Shown: piece by piece, positions 12,239-23,316 of the stretch | How the letters are laid out: each line of letters starts with the position of its first letter | How positions within the stretch are numbered: position 1 is the stretch's first letter | DNA from: Penicillium oxalicum | Taxonomy: Eukaryota; Ascomycota; Eurotiomycetes; Eurotiales; Aspergillaceae | Assembly (NCBI RefSeq): GCF_001723175.1 | Contig: NC_064652.1 | Coordinates: 2,604,001 to 2,668,000, forward strand | Direction: 5' to 3' | Length of the DNA: 64,000 nt | Notes under the pieces: model-generated | Database searches by the model: none | Seen by the model: the letters and a program-made list of their open reading frames with translations, nothing else | Told to the model about the DNA's origin: nothing | Translations under genes and position numbers: made by a program

Positions 12239-14449
12239 TTTCTCTGCCCGTAGCCCATCACAGCGAATTCAGGGGAGGTCAATTTGGCTTCCGGAAAAGG
12301 TTCAGGTTTCTGCCAATTCTTGACAATAGCCCCCGCGGAAAGCAAGACGATTTGGACATTGTGCTTCGTATTACAAGCGAAACGAATCAGATGACTGACA
12401 TCTTCAATGTTCTGCTCAAAGTAGTCGAGTGGTCGGTTGAAATCCCCAGCCCATTAGCAACGCAGGATATCAGTCACACTGCCGAGGAGCGCAGCATGAG
12501 AAGAATCAGGTAGCCCTAGAGCATACTCTGTAAGGTCCGCTTCCACGTACTCGTATACAGCGGCATTACCATTCATTGCAAGTTCTGGGGACCTGCTTCT
12601 GGACGCGGTCGGTTTGCGGTCAAGGCAGGTTACCCGAGCGACCTCGCGGCGCTGGAGGAGCGAACTCACAGTGTGTGATCCAATGAATTCAGTGGTATCG
12701 GCGACAAGAATATGCTTGCCTGTCGTAGTCTCGCAATTGACTCGGTTGGAGACTAAGAATGTGGAAACGTAACTCAGGTATCTGGTGTTTTGGTCAGAAT
12801 GCCGCAACACATCCACAGAAGAATAATGGACAGCATACCTCTGTAAGAGTTGGTCGACTTTGTGCCCTGCTTCATAGTTCTGGTCTGATGGTGAGCGTTT
12901 CCGCAGAAAATATTGTGACAATTTTTGCGGTGTTGAATTGGCGTATAGAATGCCCACATCGAGCGTTGGCACTGTCTCAATATCCCCTTCATGCCCCTGG
13001 GATACCAGTTGCTTATTGACAACAGCCGTCAGAACCTGAGCTCTTCCAGAATTAAACTTCAGCCACAAAAAGTCGTTACCAGTATTTAAAGTAGCAGCTC
13101 TTGACGTAATCAGATTGACAAGCTTGGCAAGGTCAGAGGCAAGAGTAACCCCGGAGGTCAAATCGATCTGTGCCTGGTCTGAGTGAGCCGCAGTGGAGAG
13201 ATCCATAAAATGATAAAAATCTTTAATCTCGGCCTTGTAATTGTCAAGAGTCCCATTACGGTGAACCGTTCCTTTTGGTGTACGAATAAATGGCTTTTCA
13301 CTTCCGGCGATAAGGACCACGCTCTCGTGAATAAAACCATCGCGATTAATTTTGGCGTTCTCCTGCTTCGGGACATCTTGGATATTTTCTCTCAGGGTAG
13401 AGGGCAGAGATCAAAAAGATTCACAGTCGTGGTCTGGACCTTCAATCTCGAGAAGTAGTCCTGATTAGCGCTATTTATTTCCGATGATCAGAGCCGCCCT
13501 GATACCGGGAACGCAACCCAAACGAGGCTTAAGAAGAATGGGATTCATCTTTTTTTCCACTCGAGACAAAAAAAACGTCGTCGATCCGGTATCCGTATTC
13601 CCACAGATTTTCGATAGCTGCATGCTTCTTGAAGACATCTTTCGTGGACCACTCCTCCAACTCTGGAAAATTATGGAACACACTCTGGTATACCTCACAG
13701 GAGCGGTCACGAATGAAAAGTAATTCACACTCCACAGTCCTTCCATCAGTCTTGGGGGTCACAATTCGCCAATCAATACCGTTCAAGAGAGGGAAATGGA
13801 AATAATTCCAGTTCGAAGTGTCTGTGGGATAGTGAATAAGCGAGCCACATTCTGTGCTCCCCAGTCTATTCAAGAGGCGGGTTTTGGTCACCACCGTATC
13901 GCCTGCCTTTTGGTTAATGGGACCTGAGAAACAGCCAGGTTGTGAGAGTGGGCTCTCAGTATATCGTTTGTGTCAAGATGGATATATGCCTACCTCCAAC
14001 GGTGAATATCCATCTGAAATTCTCTAATCATTCCATGAGTACCGAGTTATGTGAAAGTTCTGCGACAAGGGACGGTGGAAGAAGCGCATCGTCCAGAGAG
14101 CGGTGCTGAAGAGTGACGTGAAGTATCAGGATGTTTGACGGTTGATCAGGGTATCTTAGCATCAAGGCAACGCCGGAGAAAGAAGATAGCAGCATAGATT
14201 GAACCCCGCAACATGGAACAAAGGGAAAGAGACGAAGAGCTTTCTGGGTTCCGCTGATAGCTCGATTGAAATTTCTCGCTCTGGGGATTATTCTGTGAGA
14301 TATCTCGATGTGCATCGGTTGCGGCCAACGTGGTATGACTGACAAACATCGGCTTTGGGTGCTCGGTTGATCCTGTTGTGTGCACTAACTACACAAGTTT
14401 AGCAACCCGCTCGTCGCTGATAGTAGTATTCTGCTAATTTACCGTCGCT

Positions 14450-14474
14450 GGGGGGGGGGGGGGGGGGGGGGGGG
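14450..14474. repeat. Run of 25 G
   Basis: An uninterrupted homopolymer of 25 G on the + strand (C on the coding strand of the NRPS-like remnant) falls between its first adenylation segments and the A3-like core. The length is likely unstable and may also be mis-counted in the assembly. Confidence 0.85.
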
Positions 14475-15273
14475 CGCAAGGAGATTCCAAGATCCATGAT
14501 ACGGGTAGTCGTCCCCCGTCAAAGGCTTGCGGATGAGTTCCCAAATGCCTGCAATAGCCAAGATTTTAACGTTTTCTAATTACTCCGAGATGTCTTTTAC
14601 TACGTGAGTGGATTTTTAATCACAAATCAAATACGGAGGATTGGACTGTCTAGTGAGATTTTGCACAGTCGAAATACTAGCTCTCGGAGAGATTAAAAGA
14701 GGCTGAGATGGTGAGCTCAGAATCTCCCAAGTCTGTAATCTGGTTCTATTTTTACCTGGTTGCCCATTTTTGTGGCCGCTAGCAAAAATGAAAGGTGTAT
14801 TAAGTCACTTGGACTTAGGTATCTAATCATCACGCAGGCCAGTGTCTCAGAGGCCCTCCCCTCACACTGGTTGCAAATCCATATACGTACGCAGTATTAT
14901 GTGAGCTTCCGGACTTTACTCCGTCATTATGTAGTTGCCAGCAAATCGTATTTACCGAGGAAATTATGTCACTGTATGTAAGCAAGATCAGATTTCTCGA
15001 GCCTCGCCGAAGTTCGGATCCTCTGAAGAAGCAAGTTGATAAATAGCAGGTTGGTTTGGATAATATGCCGCCGTGTCCTCGATAAAGCTGAGAAGAATTC
15101 GACGTTCTACCGGAAGGTGCCGTCTGGGCCGGAAATATTCGGTTTTGTTGAAGCCATGACCGTGATGTGAAATCTTGATTGTGCTGAGGTAGATGGATTT
15201 TTTCTGGCGTGGATTCAAGGTCTTGTATCACAAAGCGACGAGAAGACTGCTGGCACCGGATCTGCCGCATCAC

Positions 15274-15769
15274 TGTACAGCCGCGATATCATTACTAGTT
15301 GTGGAATGGTAATCAGCCATGTTCAAGCACCCACCGACAAAAACAACAAGCTGAGAGTGGTTTCACAGGCAAACACATTCTTATATTTCTCACAGGGGCT
15401 CCTCGCCACCTCGCGTTGCAGATCACCTGATATTTCTACGGAGACACATGGAAGGGGAGATGCATGTGGTGAGATAAAATGTCGCAAAAGCCAAGTGTTG
15501 GTATGGCGCCCGGTATGTATAGATAATCTATGAGCAGTTTTCACGTCATTAGACTCACTTGTGGCCCTGCCAATTACCGCTGACCTAGGTGTCCAAAACT
15601 TTCTGAATGTACTGTTAGAAAACCTACCATGGGTTATACTAAACTTTTGATACGTGCCTGGTACTTACAGACAGCAGGTTCCTCACTACTCATATCATGA
15701 TGAAGCACAAGTTAAGTTTCTTTCAAGGGTCCGGCACGGGCAAGGTCAAGCACGACTAGCTGGCTCGAA
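15274..15769. promoter_or_regulatory. Former divergent promoter between NRPS-like and ADH remnants
   Basis: About 0.4-0.5 kb separates the 5' ends of the minus-strand NRPS-like remnant and the plus-strand dehydrogenase remnant. The head-to-head layout is typical of co-regulated fungal cluster genes. I see no specific factor site that I can name. Confidence 0.35.
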
Positions 15770-16563
15770 CACTTGAACCCAAGGAAGTTGTCCTTGATAT
15801 CACACATACCAGTATCTGCGGCACGAATGAGTTTTCCATGCACTCATCCTAGGTCCTTGGCCATAAAGACGTGGAAGTGGTCACAGACAGAGCCACGGGT
15901 GTGACTGCGGTTGAAATTTGGGATCGTATTGGGATCGGATATATTCAAAAAAACATGCGGAGCGTGCAAAAATCATCTTACGGGTATCGCTTCAGCTCTC
16001 TCTCGGTCTTCGCCCTGCCATCGCTATTGGCAATATCGGTCAGGATGGGATTAATACTGCTATATAGATAGCCTTATCGTGCTGAAGACCCTTAACAAGG
16101 TTGCTTAGGAAGCCGAGCGATCTGGAGCACGAGCGTATTAGTCCCAATCTCGGACAATTACAGCTCTGCTCACTCCGCTGCTATCATGTGTGGTGAAGCA
16201 ACGGTATGGACTGTCTTAACTCGATACGATATACAGCGCGGCCAGCGCATCAGTATTATGGGAGTCGGGGGGATGAGCCATCTCGCAGTGAAGTTATCGG
16301 CGGCTTTAGGCTATGAGACAGTGGTATTTCCGCGGTCGAACTCAAAACGGGACGATTGCATAGCATTCTGCACCAACGAATTTCACATTCTCTCCCAGGA
16401 TGATGAAAATGAGACCGCGGGCAACTTTACGCGGAAAACACAACCGGTCGATGACCTGTTGCTGTGTAGCAGCGCACCAGGGAAACCCTGGCCTCAAGGA
16501 ATCTACTCACTCATCGAATTCTTCCTATTAGAACCAAGTTGTCAGATCGCTATTCTACTGTAA
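15700..16563 (+). pseudogene. Degraded zinc alcohol dehydrogenase, cinnamyl-alcohol-dehydrogenase-like
   Basis: Remnants of a medium-chain zinc dehydrogenase are read in order. LEPKEVVLDITHTSICGTNE (about 15775-15835) is the catalytic zinc Cys segment with the usual CGTDEH changed to CGTNEF. GHKDVEVVTDRATGV follows near 15858. The segment ending MCGEATVWTVLTRYDIQ is near 16190-16230. The Rossmann part, including IMGVGGMSHLAVKLSAALG, spans 16255-16320. Stops fall at about 15757 and 15850 and again before the MCGEATVW block, where several frames are needed. The C-terminal third ends early at 16563. Intact members of this fungal group interconvert aryl or alkyl aldehydes and alcohols with NADP(H). 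Its position beside the A-T-R reductase suggests it once reduced that enzyme's aldehyde product; this is inference. A non-clustered ADH origin cannot be excluded. Confidence 0.85.
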
Positions 16564-17504
16564 AATGAGCACATCGGAAACTAAGTCGCCCTTGGTTAAT
16601 TAATCCTTATTTATAATTCTTTGTAAGGCCGATTTGTGAGGAGCATTTCCAGGGGTACCCGACCTTGACCCGGACATATCTTTTGATCATCCGAATGATT
16701 GACTGGAAATAGAAGTCATCCCCAATGGAAAATTCTTCGATCTAACTAGTCCAACTGTCTAAGCTTAGGGCAACTCTCACTTTCTTCTCAACTGGCGCTG
16801 TGATTTCCCTACAAGTAATCAAATTATTTCTCTTTCCTCAATTAGCCATACCTCCCTTCCGTTGCCATTTTCCATCAGTAAATTTGGTATTCCATTCGGA
16901 GAGTATATTTGCAATGAAGCATCGTCATTGTGACTTAATGGCATCTCATTCGGAGCCAGGATGAAGAGGAATTGCATTATTACCGCTATTTTCGTGATAT
17001 GCATCAGAAGGTTAAGTTTGCTGATAGTAAGCACTCACTGGCTGTCTTGTAATGGAAAAGATGTCAATCTATACGCCGCTCAAGTACCATCAGTTCTCTA
17101 CTTAACTGTCACAATGCAAGAAAAGGTGGTATCAACAAAGTCACTCTTCTATTGAGGACGAATTTGGTTTCGTTGTTCAGCTACAGAATCATTCTTGCAT
17201 ATTTGATCATGCTATGGCTTCAATATGCCGTCCATGCGGTCTAGCTGCCTATGAAAATACGTAAAGAATAGTGGAAGATGTATATGTATGCATTCGCAAA
17301 CCACCAAACTGCTCTTAGACGTCTTCCAGTGTGTTTTGATATAATGTGACTGAAGCCTGGACGACAGAGAAGAACTTGGTTGCAAATAGTCGACCTTAAA
17401 TGCATGACTGTCTTCTGGGCCATCACAAGTATTCCGTATTCCTCCTCGGATGCCATTTGTTTCAGTTCAAGGGGTATGCAACATCTCATTCACCCAGCCA
17501 TACT
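16564..17504. other. AT-rich DNA, no gene seen
   Basis: This lies between the dehydrogenase remnant and the 3' end of the methyltransferase gene. Short open frames carry no recognisable motif. Part of it may be the decayed C-terminus of the dehydrogenase, but I could not follow it with confidence. Confidence 0.4.
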
Positions 17505-18427
17505 TTAGTGGTCTTCGATGCGCAAGCAGCAAGACACGTCTAAACTGTCCTGTGGAAAATAAGCTCCTATTCTTCTTGCGCTCGATAGTCTCGCAAATCG
17601 GAAACTCACAGGCTCTCCCGTCGGCTCAAAACTGTTAATGAGGGTACTCTCATACACCAGGAATGGATTCCCGAGCGAAACGTCCTTGGTATCAGCCGCG
17701 GACAGGCTGGCAAGCTGTTTTTTCACAATCTTCTCCGCCGTTGATGATCGGACATACTCCAGGTAGTCTGGAGCACCAGGGGAAATGACATTATCGGCGA
17801 TGACTGTGGTTCCTGGCCCTACTAGTCCAAGTTCTTCGCAAAGCTTCAAATCATTGACGTACTCCACTTTGGCATGGTCGATGAAAAACATATCAACCAC
17901 ACCTGTTGCGTAGTTCTGCCGCAGCATTTGGAGAGAGTCTCGACAAGGGCCCACATGGATTTCCACAATGTCGTCCAACTCGGCGAGCTGAATGAGAGCA
18001 GCGGATATAGCCGCAAATCGCGGGCTCGCTTCGAAGCTCAGATACTTGCGACCGCCAGCTTCTTTTAATGCAGCTCCAAAGAGTAAGGTGGAATATCCCA
18101 CGTAACCTCCTAGCTCTACCATAAGATCAGGCTTGTATTTGGGAATGAGGTCCTCGGCCACAATCCTGCCCTTCTCCCTACCGACATTCATAAGAAAATC
18201 TCTTGTATGACCGTACTCGTCAATAGCGGCCAGGATCTTCTCAGGGTTTCCCCGCATCTCACAATAGGTAGGGTGAACCTGGATAAACTCTAGAAGTCTT
18301 TCCTCTCGACCATCGTTGTGCTAATCTGATATAAGTTATGACATTCAAGATTTGGGGAGACTTTAAAGGGAAGACAAACAAAGACGGCCTCCTCGGGCTT
18401 GTAGAAATGACTCTCGATGGCAGCCAT
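17505..18427 (-). CDS. Catechol O-methyltransferase family protein
   Basis: This SAM-dependent enzyme methylates a phenolic hydroxyl, typically of catechols. Three exons (18427-18380, 18320-17610, 17549-17505) give 267 residues, a normal length for soluble fungal COMTs. The SAM-binding motif VELGGYVGYSTLLFG, the metal-binding Asp in DMFFIDHAK and the Asp-Asn of IADNVISPGAPDYL are all present, so the active site looks intact. The N-terminal HNDGREERLLEFI and MRGNPEKILAAIDEYG are typical of the fungal group. No signal peptide is seen. The second intron (17609-17550) is 60 nt, stop-free and in frame; splicing it gives the ending DSLDVSCCLRIEDH, as in relatives. The gene sits between the degraded reductive genes and the lyase gene, fitting a role in tailoring a hydroxycinnamic-type intermediate (inference). 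Confidence 0.93.
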
Positions 18428-18871
18428 GCTAGTTCAATAAATGATACCGAGATCTGAGATACCGCTCTGTTGTAGAGTGGGAATTTTGGATGTGTTGGGT
18501 TGTCCTGTAATATTCGTTCGCTGGATGATGGTGGCTATATTAAAGTATTTGAGATAATGTAGGGTCTACCTTCACGAGCCTTGCATGTGTTTGGCCCCTT
18601 TCTAGCTGATTCTTTTCCGTAGAGGTTGAATGAGAAATTCAAACAGCAGCTTTGTTTTTCCATCAATGATGTGAGGTGATGTAAGGTGAGGTGATTCCAC
18701 TAATAATTTTCAAGAAAGTAATTCAATCCTTTCAAAGATGTCGTCAGATTGTATGTAGCCCATCGAATTCAGGCTTTCCACTCTCCTCAAATCCAAGAAA
18801 AGGCCATGGCTGCGAGTGCGCTGACTTGTGTCTACACTCAATCCCTTCGATTACAGGATCTCCGACAGATC

Positions 18872-19249
18872 CACATCTATAGTCTCATGACCGTTCAGTG
18901 TATTTCCTGCGGAGAAGGCGACATGCATGTGACTATATCTGGCCGACCTGCCTCAGGGATGAGTCAAACATTGCTTCTTCCGGAAAGGCGATTGAAGCTG
19001 TAATACCTCGTCTGGGTATGCATAGCCCAGGTAGTTACAGACAAAAGTGCAGAATGATTAATAACTTATATTACATCAACATAATCTTAAGTATTAGGAA
19101 TTCCGAATGATGTCTACCACACATCACTGTCACTATCTTTCTATGGCCTAATTCATTACGGACCCTCACTACGTCAGGATCCTACATTTCAAGAATGTGG
19201 CCCATCCCACCAATATCGTGTCACCGGAAATTTGACATGCCGATTTCAA
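18872..19249 (+). repeat. Dispersed ~380 bp repeat, copy A
   Basis: This segment matches the reverse complement of 33864-34243 along its whole length. Shared blocks include GCATGTGACTATATCTG, GAGTCAAAC, TTGCTTCTTCCGGAAA, TAGGAATTCCGAAT, ACACATCACTGTC, TTACGGACCCTCACTACGTC and CACCGGAAATTTGACATG. Similarity starts at CACATCTATA and stops after GCCGATTTCAA. I see no terminal inverted repeat, no clear target-site duplication and no coding capacity. It could be a solo LTR fragment, a MITE relic or another non-autonomous element. Confidence 0.85.
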
Positions 19250-19624
19250 CGCCACTTTTTCAACCAAAAACAGCGATTTTTAAGTCTTTAGGAGCACCTA
19301 GATGACGTACATTAGCGTACGTCTCTGTACAGCCATGTAAATAATTCCAAAGTCCCGGTACCCCATGTACAAGCCACTCTCTCTTTGTAATCCTAGTGCA
19401 AAATCATACTTCCAATGCAGTTTCAATTTTACAAGAGCGCAAATCTGATCACTAGTCTGTCATGATTACTTCATATAGTGGAGGTTAGATAGGGCAGATC
19501 ATGGCGATTAACCTAGTTGAACTTCGTGATCCTTGCGCGTCATGTATATAATGAGATTCGCGAAGGTAGACTGAAATCTCGACATTTCCCTTCGTATCGG
19601 ATCGCTTCAAATATATTTAGTTGA

Positions 19625-19720
19625 GAAGTTTCACTCAGCAGCCAATGCTGGGGTGGGCCATATTGTTGAACTTTAGGACCCACACGCAGTGTGGGTCCGT
19701 AATAAAGGTTATCTATGTAT
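19625..19720 (-). repeat. Short diverged relative of the dispersed repeat, with hairpin
   Basis: Read on the minus strand, TTACGGACCCACACTGCGT, then TCCTA, TTCAA and TGGCCCA, parallel the corresponding blocks of copy A in order. The orientation is opposite to copy A, about 400 bp away. Within it GGACCCACA (19676-19684) and TGTGGGTCC (19690-19698) form a perfect 9-bp stem with a 5-nt loop. Assignment to the same family rests on about 80 bp only. Confidence 0.45.
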
Positions 19721-20682
19721 AGGGCTGATTATACGCAGATATACGGTATTTCGACTTGCTCGCTCAGTGATCGGTTGGAAATCACAAAGGAGGTGCGAAG
19801 AAGGGATCCCCGGCATGAGCAAGCAAAACGGTCTAACGAATAAAAGCCAACGTATTTCAGCCTAGATCATGGATTTAAGACCATGTGACCGGAAGTTTAC
19901 CTGACGCATATATGTGTATTCTGGTTCGCCGATCATCACAGGATCGAGATTTGGGTACCTACGCAGCCCATGCACAAGCCTTATCGACCCCGCGGATGAT
20001 AGATCAAGGCCTAGCAAGTAATTTGGGTACATGAAACAATCTCAAACTTGGCTGGATCAGGCCTCACGAAAGTTTTGGCAGGTCCATCTATATTTTTGAG
20101 CTGCATATAGCAAAGGAAAGGTATACACGAGGACAGTAAAGAAATAGTTTACCTCCCTCACGCCAAACTATCTTTCGTATCTTCCCTTCCTATACGTATA
20201 ATTTGATGAAAAGTAATTGAGTGAGGCTAGATGCTCAAAATCTGCATTCTGCGACCTTTGGATTATATCGAACTTCGAAATTTCTGGTAAGGGTTTGGGA
20301 TTTACTACTTTGATTCTGAAGCAGGGAATTATTCAAGTAATCAATGACTGATGTTATAAGCCGGGACTTAAAATGGAATTCACTATTTCACTAACACCTG
20401 GATTTCCGTGTACTTCCCAAGTATTCACAAAAAGCTAAAGACGGGGAAATTGCTACCCAGAGAGCAATATTTTGGCCAATCGGATGCATAGTCCCACAGT
20501 TGACATTCCATTTTCTTGCTTCCTTCCAGCTTGACTGCAACTAACCTAATGCCTCCAGAATGTGTCTAGGCAAAACCTAGCTCTCTCGCGGGGCTGCTAC
20601 TTGTGGATCTACTAGCGTCTGCATGAGGGGAGCAGCGGCGATTCTGAAACTAATAGGAACCGGAAATGTAGATTGATCTCAA

Positions 20683-22853
20683 CTAGGATAGTGTCTGCAT
20701 CGCATTGTGAAGCAGATCGACCGCCTCTCCATTGCGAATAGCCGTGTAAATTTTTGTAATGTTCGTCCCAATGGTCTTCTTCACCGGGTCATCCTTGCCG
20801 TCTCTCGCGAAACCAGGGTGATCAACCAGACCCTGGTGCAGTGGAACTTGCAGCGTCTGACGAACCCAGTTATATATCTCCTTGGTCATTGCTGCCAAAT
20901 ATTTTGGTGTAGATTGCCGATCCAGAAAATGGCTGCGAGTCTTTCGGTCGACTTGGGACAATATCGATACTGTAGTAGTTCTCCACTTCAATATTGCCGA
21001 ACTGAAGGAGGTGGCCAACGTGGTCATGGAAAGGTGATCGAAAATAAAATGTGTGATGTCTTTGGCAACCTCTTCATACCGAATTTTCGGGGCGACTTGG
21101 GTGTTTCTGTGCCAGGACGCAGCCATGACCTCCCATACATCACTGAATGCTACAACCTGATCGGTTCCAGGAGACCATATGTCGTCATAAAGTGCTGATA
21201 ATTGTGGCTCAACCGCTCCAAAGAAATCCTTTTCCAAAGCACGTAGATCGAGGGCTTGACAAAGGACATACAATTGTGCCGAGCACATCATAGTCACAAT
21301 ATCAACTGACTCTGATGCATACCGAGCTGCGATTAAGGCCAGAGAGTTCACTGATTGATTGTTCATCTCAGCAACTTGCACATGACTGACCACGGAGTTG
21401 CTCAAGAAGGCTAGCTCAGAGAGGTAGGCCGTCATATTGATGTCGATGCCTTTGCAGGTAAACGAGAGACTGGGGTCGTCAAAGCAAAGGTTAGGTGGCA
21501 GTCCTTTATTCAGTGTTGGATTGATAATTTCTTGACATTGTGAAGAAAGAAGCCGGCCGAGCATGACCAGAGCAGTCTTGACCTTCTCCATGGCCGATGT
21601 CACAGATGCCGCCTGGAAATTACCGCCGTGGTGGAAGCGATCGCCTCCCGCGTCTATCAGAGGATTGTCGGTGGACGAGTTGATCTCTGTGGTGAGCTGC
21701 TTGCTTGCAAGCAAAAGATCCTCGAGTAGAGGACCGATCCATTGAGGTGCAGTTCGTAGAGCATACCGATCTTGCACAAGTCCTTGCTGTTTGGCCTTGA
21801 ACTCTTGACAAAGCCGGGACCCAGTTAGGAAAGACCGAATGTTATCGGCTACTTCACTTTGACCCGAATGTGGACGGCAATGCGAGATGAAGTCGTGATA
21901 GTCATCAATTGTTCCAAAAAGGGCTTCTGTTGCCATTGCCGTCAACAGTTGTGTGAGAACTGCGAGATTATTGGTGTCATACAGCGCCAAGGAAGCTGCA
22001 GCAGCGCTCGGTGCGGTTCCGTTCATTACCCCAAGGGCTTCCTTGGCCCTCAGGGTAATTGGCAAGATGTTCTCCAACCGTAGTGCATCCGCAGCTGGCA
22101 TCACCTTACCCAGCCTGTCATTGCTATCGGGTTTGACCCACACGAATACGTCCGGATTTCCTTCAAGCAGTCCCCCAACATATGCAAGGGGTGAAAGATC
22201 ACCAGATGCGGATATGCTACCCCTGAGAGGAATGATAGGTGTGATATTGGCATTGAGTGCGTGAGTGAGGAGTTCGATTACCTGCATTCTCACAGCTGAG
22301 TGTCCTCGAAGGAGTGAATTGCTGCGTAGAAGGATCGCACCTCGTGTCAGATCACGGGGCAGAGCGTAGGCTCGATCATAATCCTCTGGAAGTCCTGGCA
22401 AAATTCCAGCTTGATGGTGCTGTAAAAATCCTCTCTGGAGGTCTTCATGCATCTTGGTTCGTGTACTAGCGTTTCCACCACATCCGGTATTGACACCTAC
22501 CAATATCGGAAATTAGGGGAGTTGATTCAATTCAGTATGATCACTCACACGTACCATAAATATCTTCCCCATTATTCAAATGCAGCTCCAATGTGTCAAT
22601 CCCATCTTGAATGCGTTTTGTAATTCTTTCCGATTTTGACGGGATAGTGTGCACCATGAATCTAGAATTACGATATCAATATTTGAGCGCATTGGATGAG
22701 CTCGACGCTTTGTGTGACAACACACCTAGCCACAGCAACAACATGTGCCAATCCAAGTGAGTCATTATCGCCAGTGAGAACGATAAAGTCGCTGTTCTTT
22801 GCTTTTTCAAGTGTTGCCCAGGCTCGTCGGGTCTCTGCTAAGTGTGTTGACAT
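20683..22853 (-). CDS. Phenylalanine/aromatic amino acid ammonia-lyase (MIO enzyme)
   Basis: The enzyme removes ammonia from phenylalanine (or tyrosine or histidine) to give a cinnamic-type acid. Exons 22853-22726, 22661-22555 and 22496-20683 give 682 residues, close to fungal PALs (about 700). Family hallmarks are the catalytic Tyr in IYGVNTGCGG (about residue 78), the MIO-forming Ala-Ser-Gly in GSISASGDLSPLAY (about 175-177), RPHSGQSEVADNIR, STDNPLIDAGG, HHGGNFQAASV and NNQSVNSLALIAARYASESVD. The C-terminal shielding domain is present, as expected of PAL rather than bacterial HAL. The start is the ATG preceding HLAETRRAW; upstream in-frame residues exist without a better ATG. Substrate choice cannot be settled from the sequence alone. 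The gene is divergent from the FAD monooxygenase, with 463 bp between start codons, suggesting co-expression. No disablement is seen. Confidence 0.95.
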
Positions 22854-23316
22854 CGTGCTTAGTCTTGCGGTCAAGTCGATGACGATGGGTATGTTTGCCG
22901 AGGGTAAAAGTCTCCGGTTCAGTAAGATTCGAGTGGAAGTAAAATCCCATGTACGCCCGTCGAAGCGAAGGCTAAACAAGGCCCTTCTTATGCAGCTTCC
23001 AACATTCCTACTGACAATTTCATCTTTAAACCCTCATTCTTTGATCAACGCCATCGTGATCATATGACCATTGCCAGCTTAATCACTCATAATAAAGCGG
23101 GACTTTGGCTTGTAGCCTATGATGCACATTTCTCTTATCTTACCACATGTAGAAGCTTTGCATTCTACGATGCACCCCTAGATTATGTGGCGGTAGGATG
23201 ATGTAATTTCCATCTATATCAAGAAAGCATTTTTGTGCGTAGTTTATATATGGCTCTTAGAGACATATTTCCCGGCATCAAAGAATTCTATACAGACGAA
23301 AATACTACACATTGGG
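22854..23316. promoter_or_regulatory. Divergent promoter of lyase and FAD monooxygenase genes
   Basis: The 463 bp between the two start codons must hold both promoters. The monooxygenase side has TATATATGG-like AT-rich sequence near 23243-23251. No named regulator site can be assigned. Head-to-head arrangement is the usual mode for shared control in fungal pathway clusters. Confidence 0.5.

Larger units (their letters stand above)
11650..15273 (-). pseudogene. Degraded NRPS-like enzyme (adenylation-thiolation-reductase)
   Basis: Pieces of a single non-condensing NRPS-like protein follow in the expected order on the minus strand. An N-terminal adenylation part lies at about 15220-14750, with LTYSDIISSVNTICWQL. 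An A3-like core HTTGSTEHPKP is near 14385. STECGSLIHYPTDTSNWN lies near 13850, and the A10-like KPFIRTPKGTVHR near 13300. A carrier-domain remnant FNSGRAQVL stands where an Asp-Ser-Leu context is expected. A thioester-reductase Rossmann remnant follows from about 12690 to 11700. Damage is extensive: frame changes near 14300 and 13560, stops near 13470 and at about 12455 (ILRC then stop), and a frame change in a (TTGC)n run near 12215-12235. The A3 Gly and the reductase Gly-rich loop are also altered. Intact relatives activate a carboxylic acid with ATP, tether it, and release it as an aldehyde with NADPH. It neighbours a CAD-like dehydrogenase remnant, divergently arranged. Confidence 0.9.
18428..20682. 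other. Intergenic AT-rich DNA with repeat copies
   Basis: The stretch separates the methyltransferase (5' side) from the lyase gene (3' side). It contains the ~380 bp dispersed repeat (copy A) and a shorter inverted, more diverged related segment with a hairpin near 19676-19698. The remainder has no recognisable gene on either strand. Confidence 0.5.

Noticed and set aside
11650..15273. Reading the A-T-R locus as a functional multi-exon gene
   Set aside because: Several stops and frame changes fall inside conserved core blocks where introns cannot be placed without removing catalytic motifs, and key motif residues are changed.
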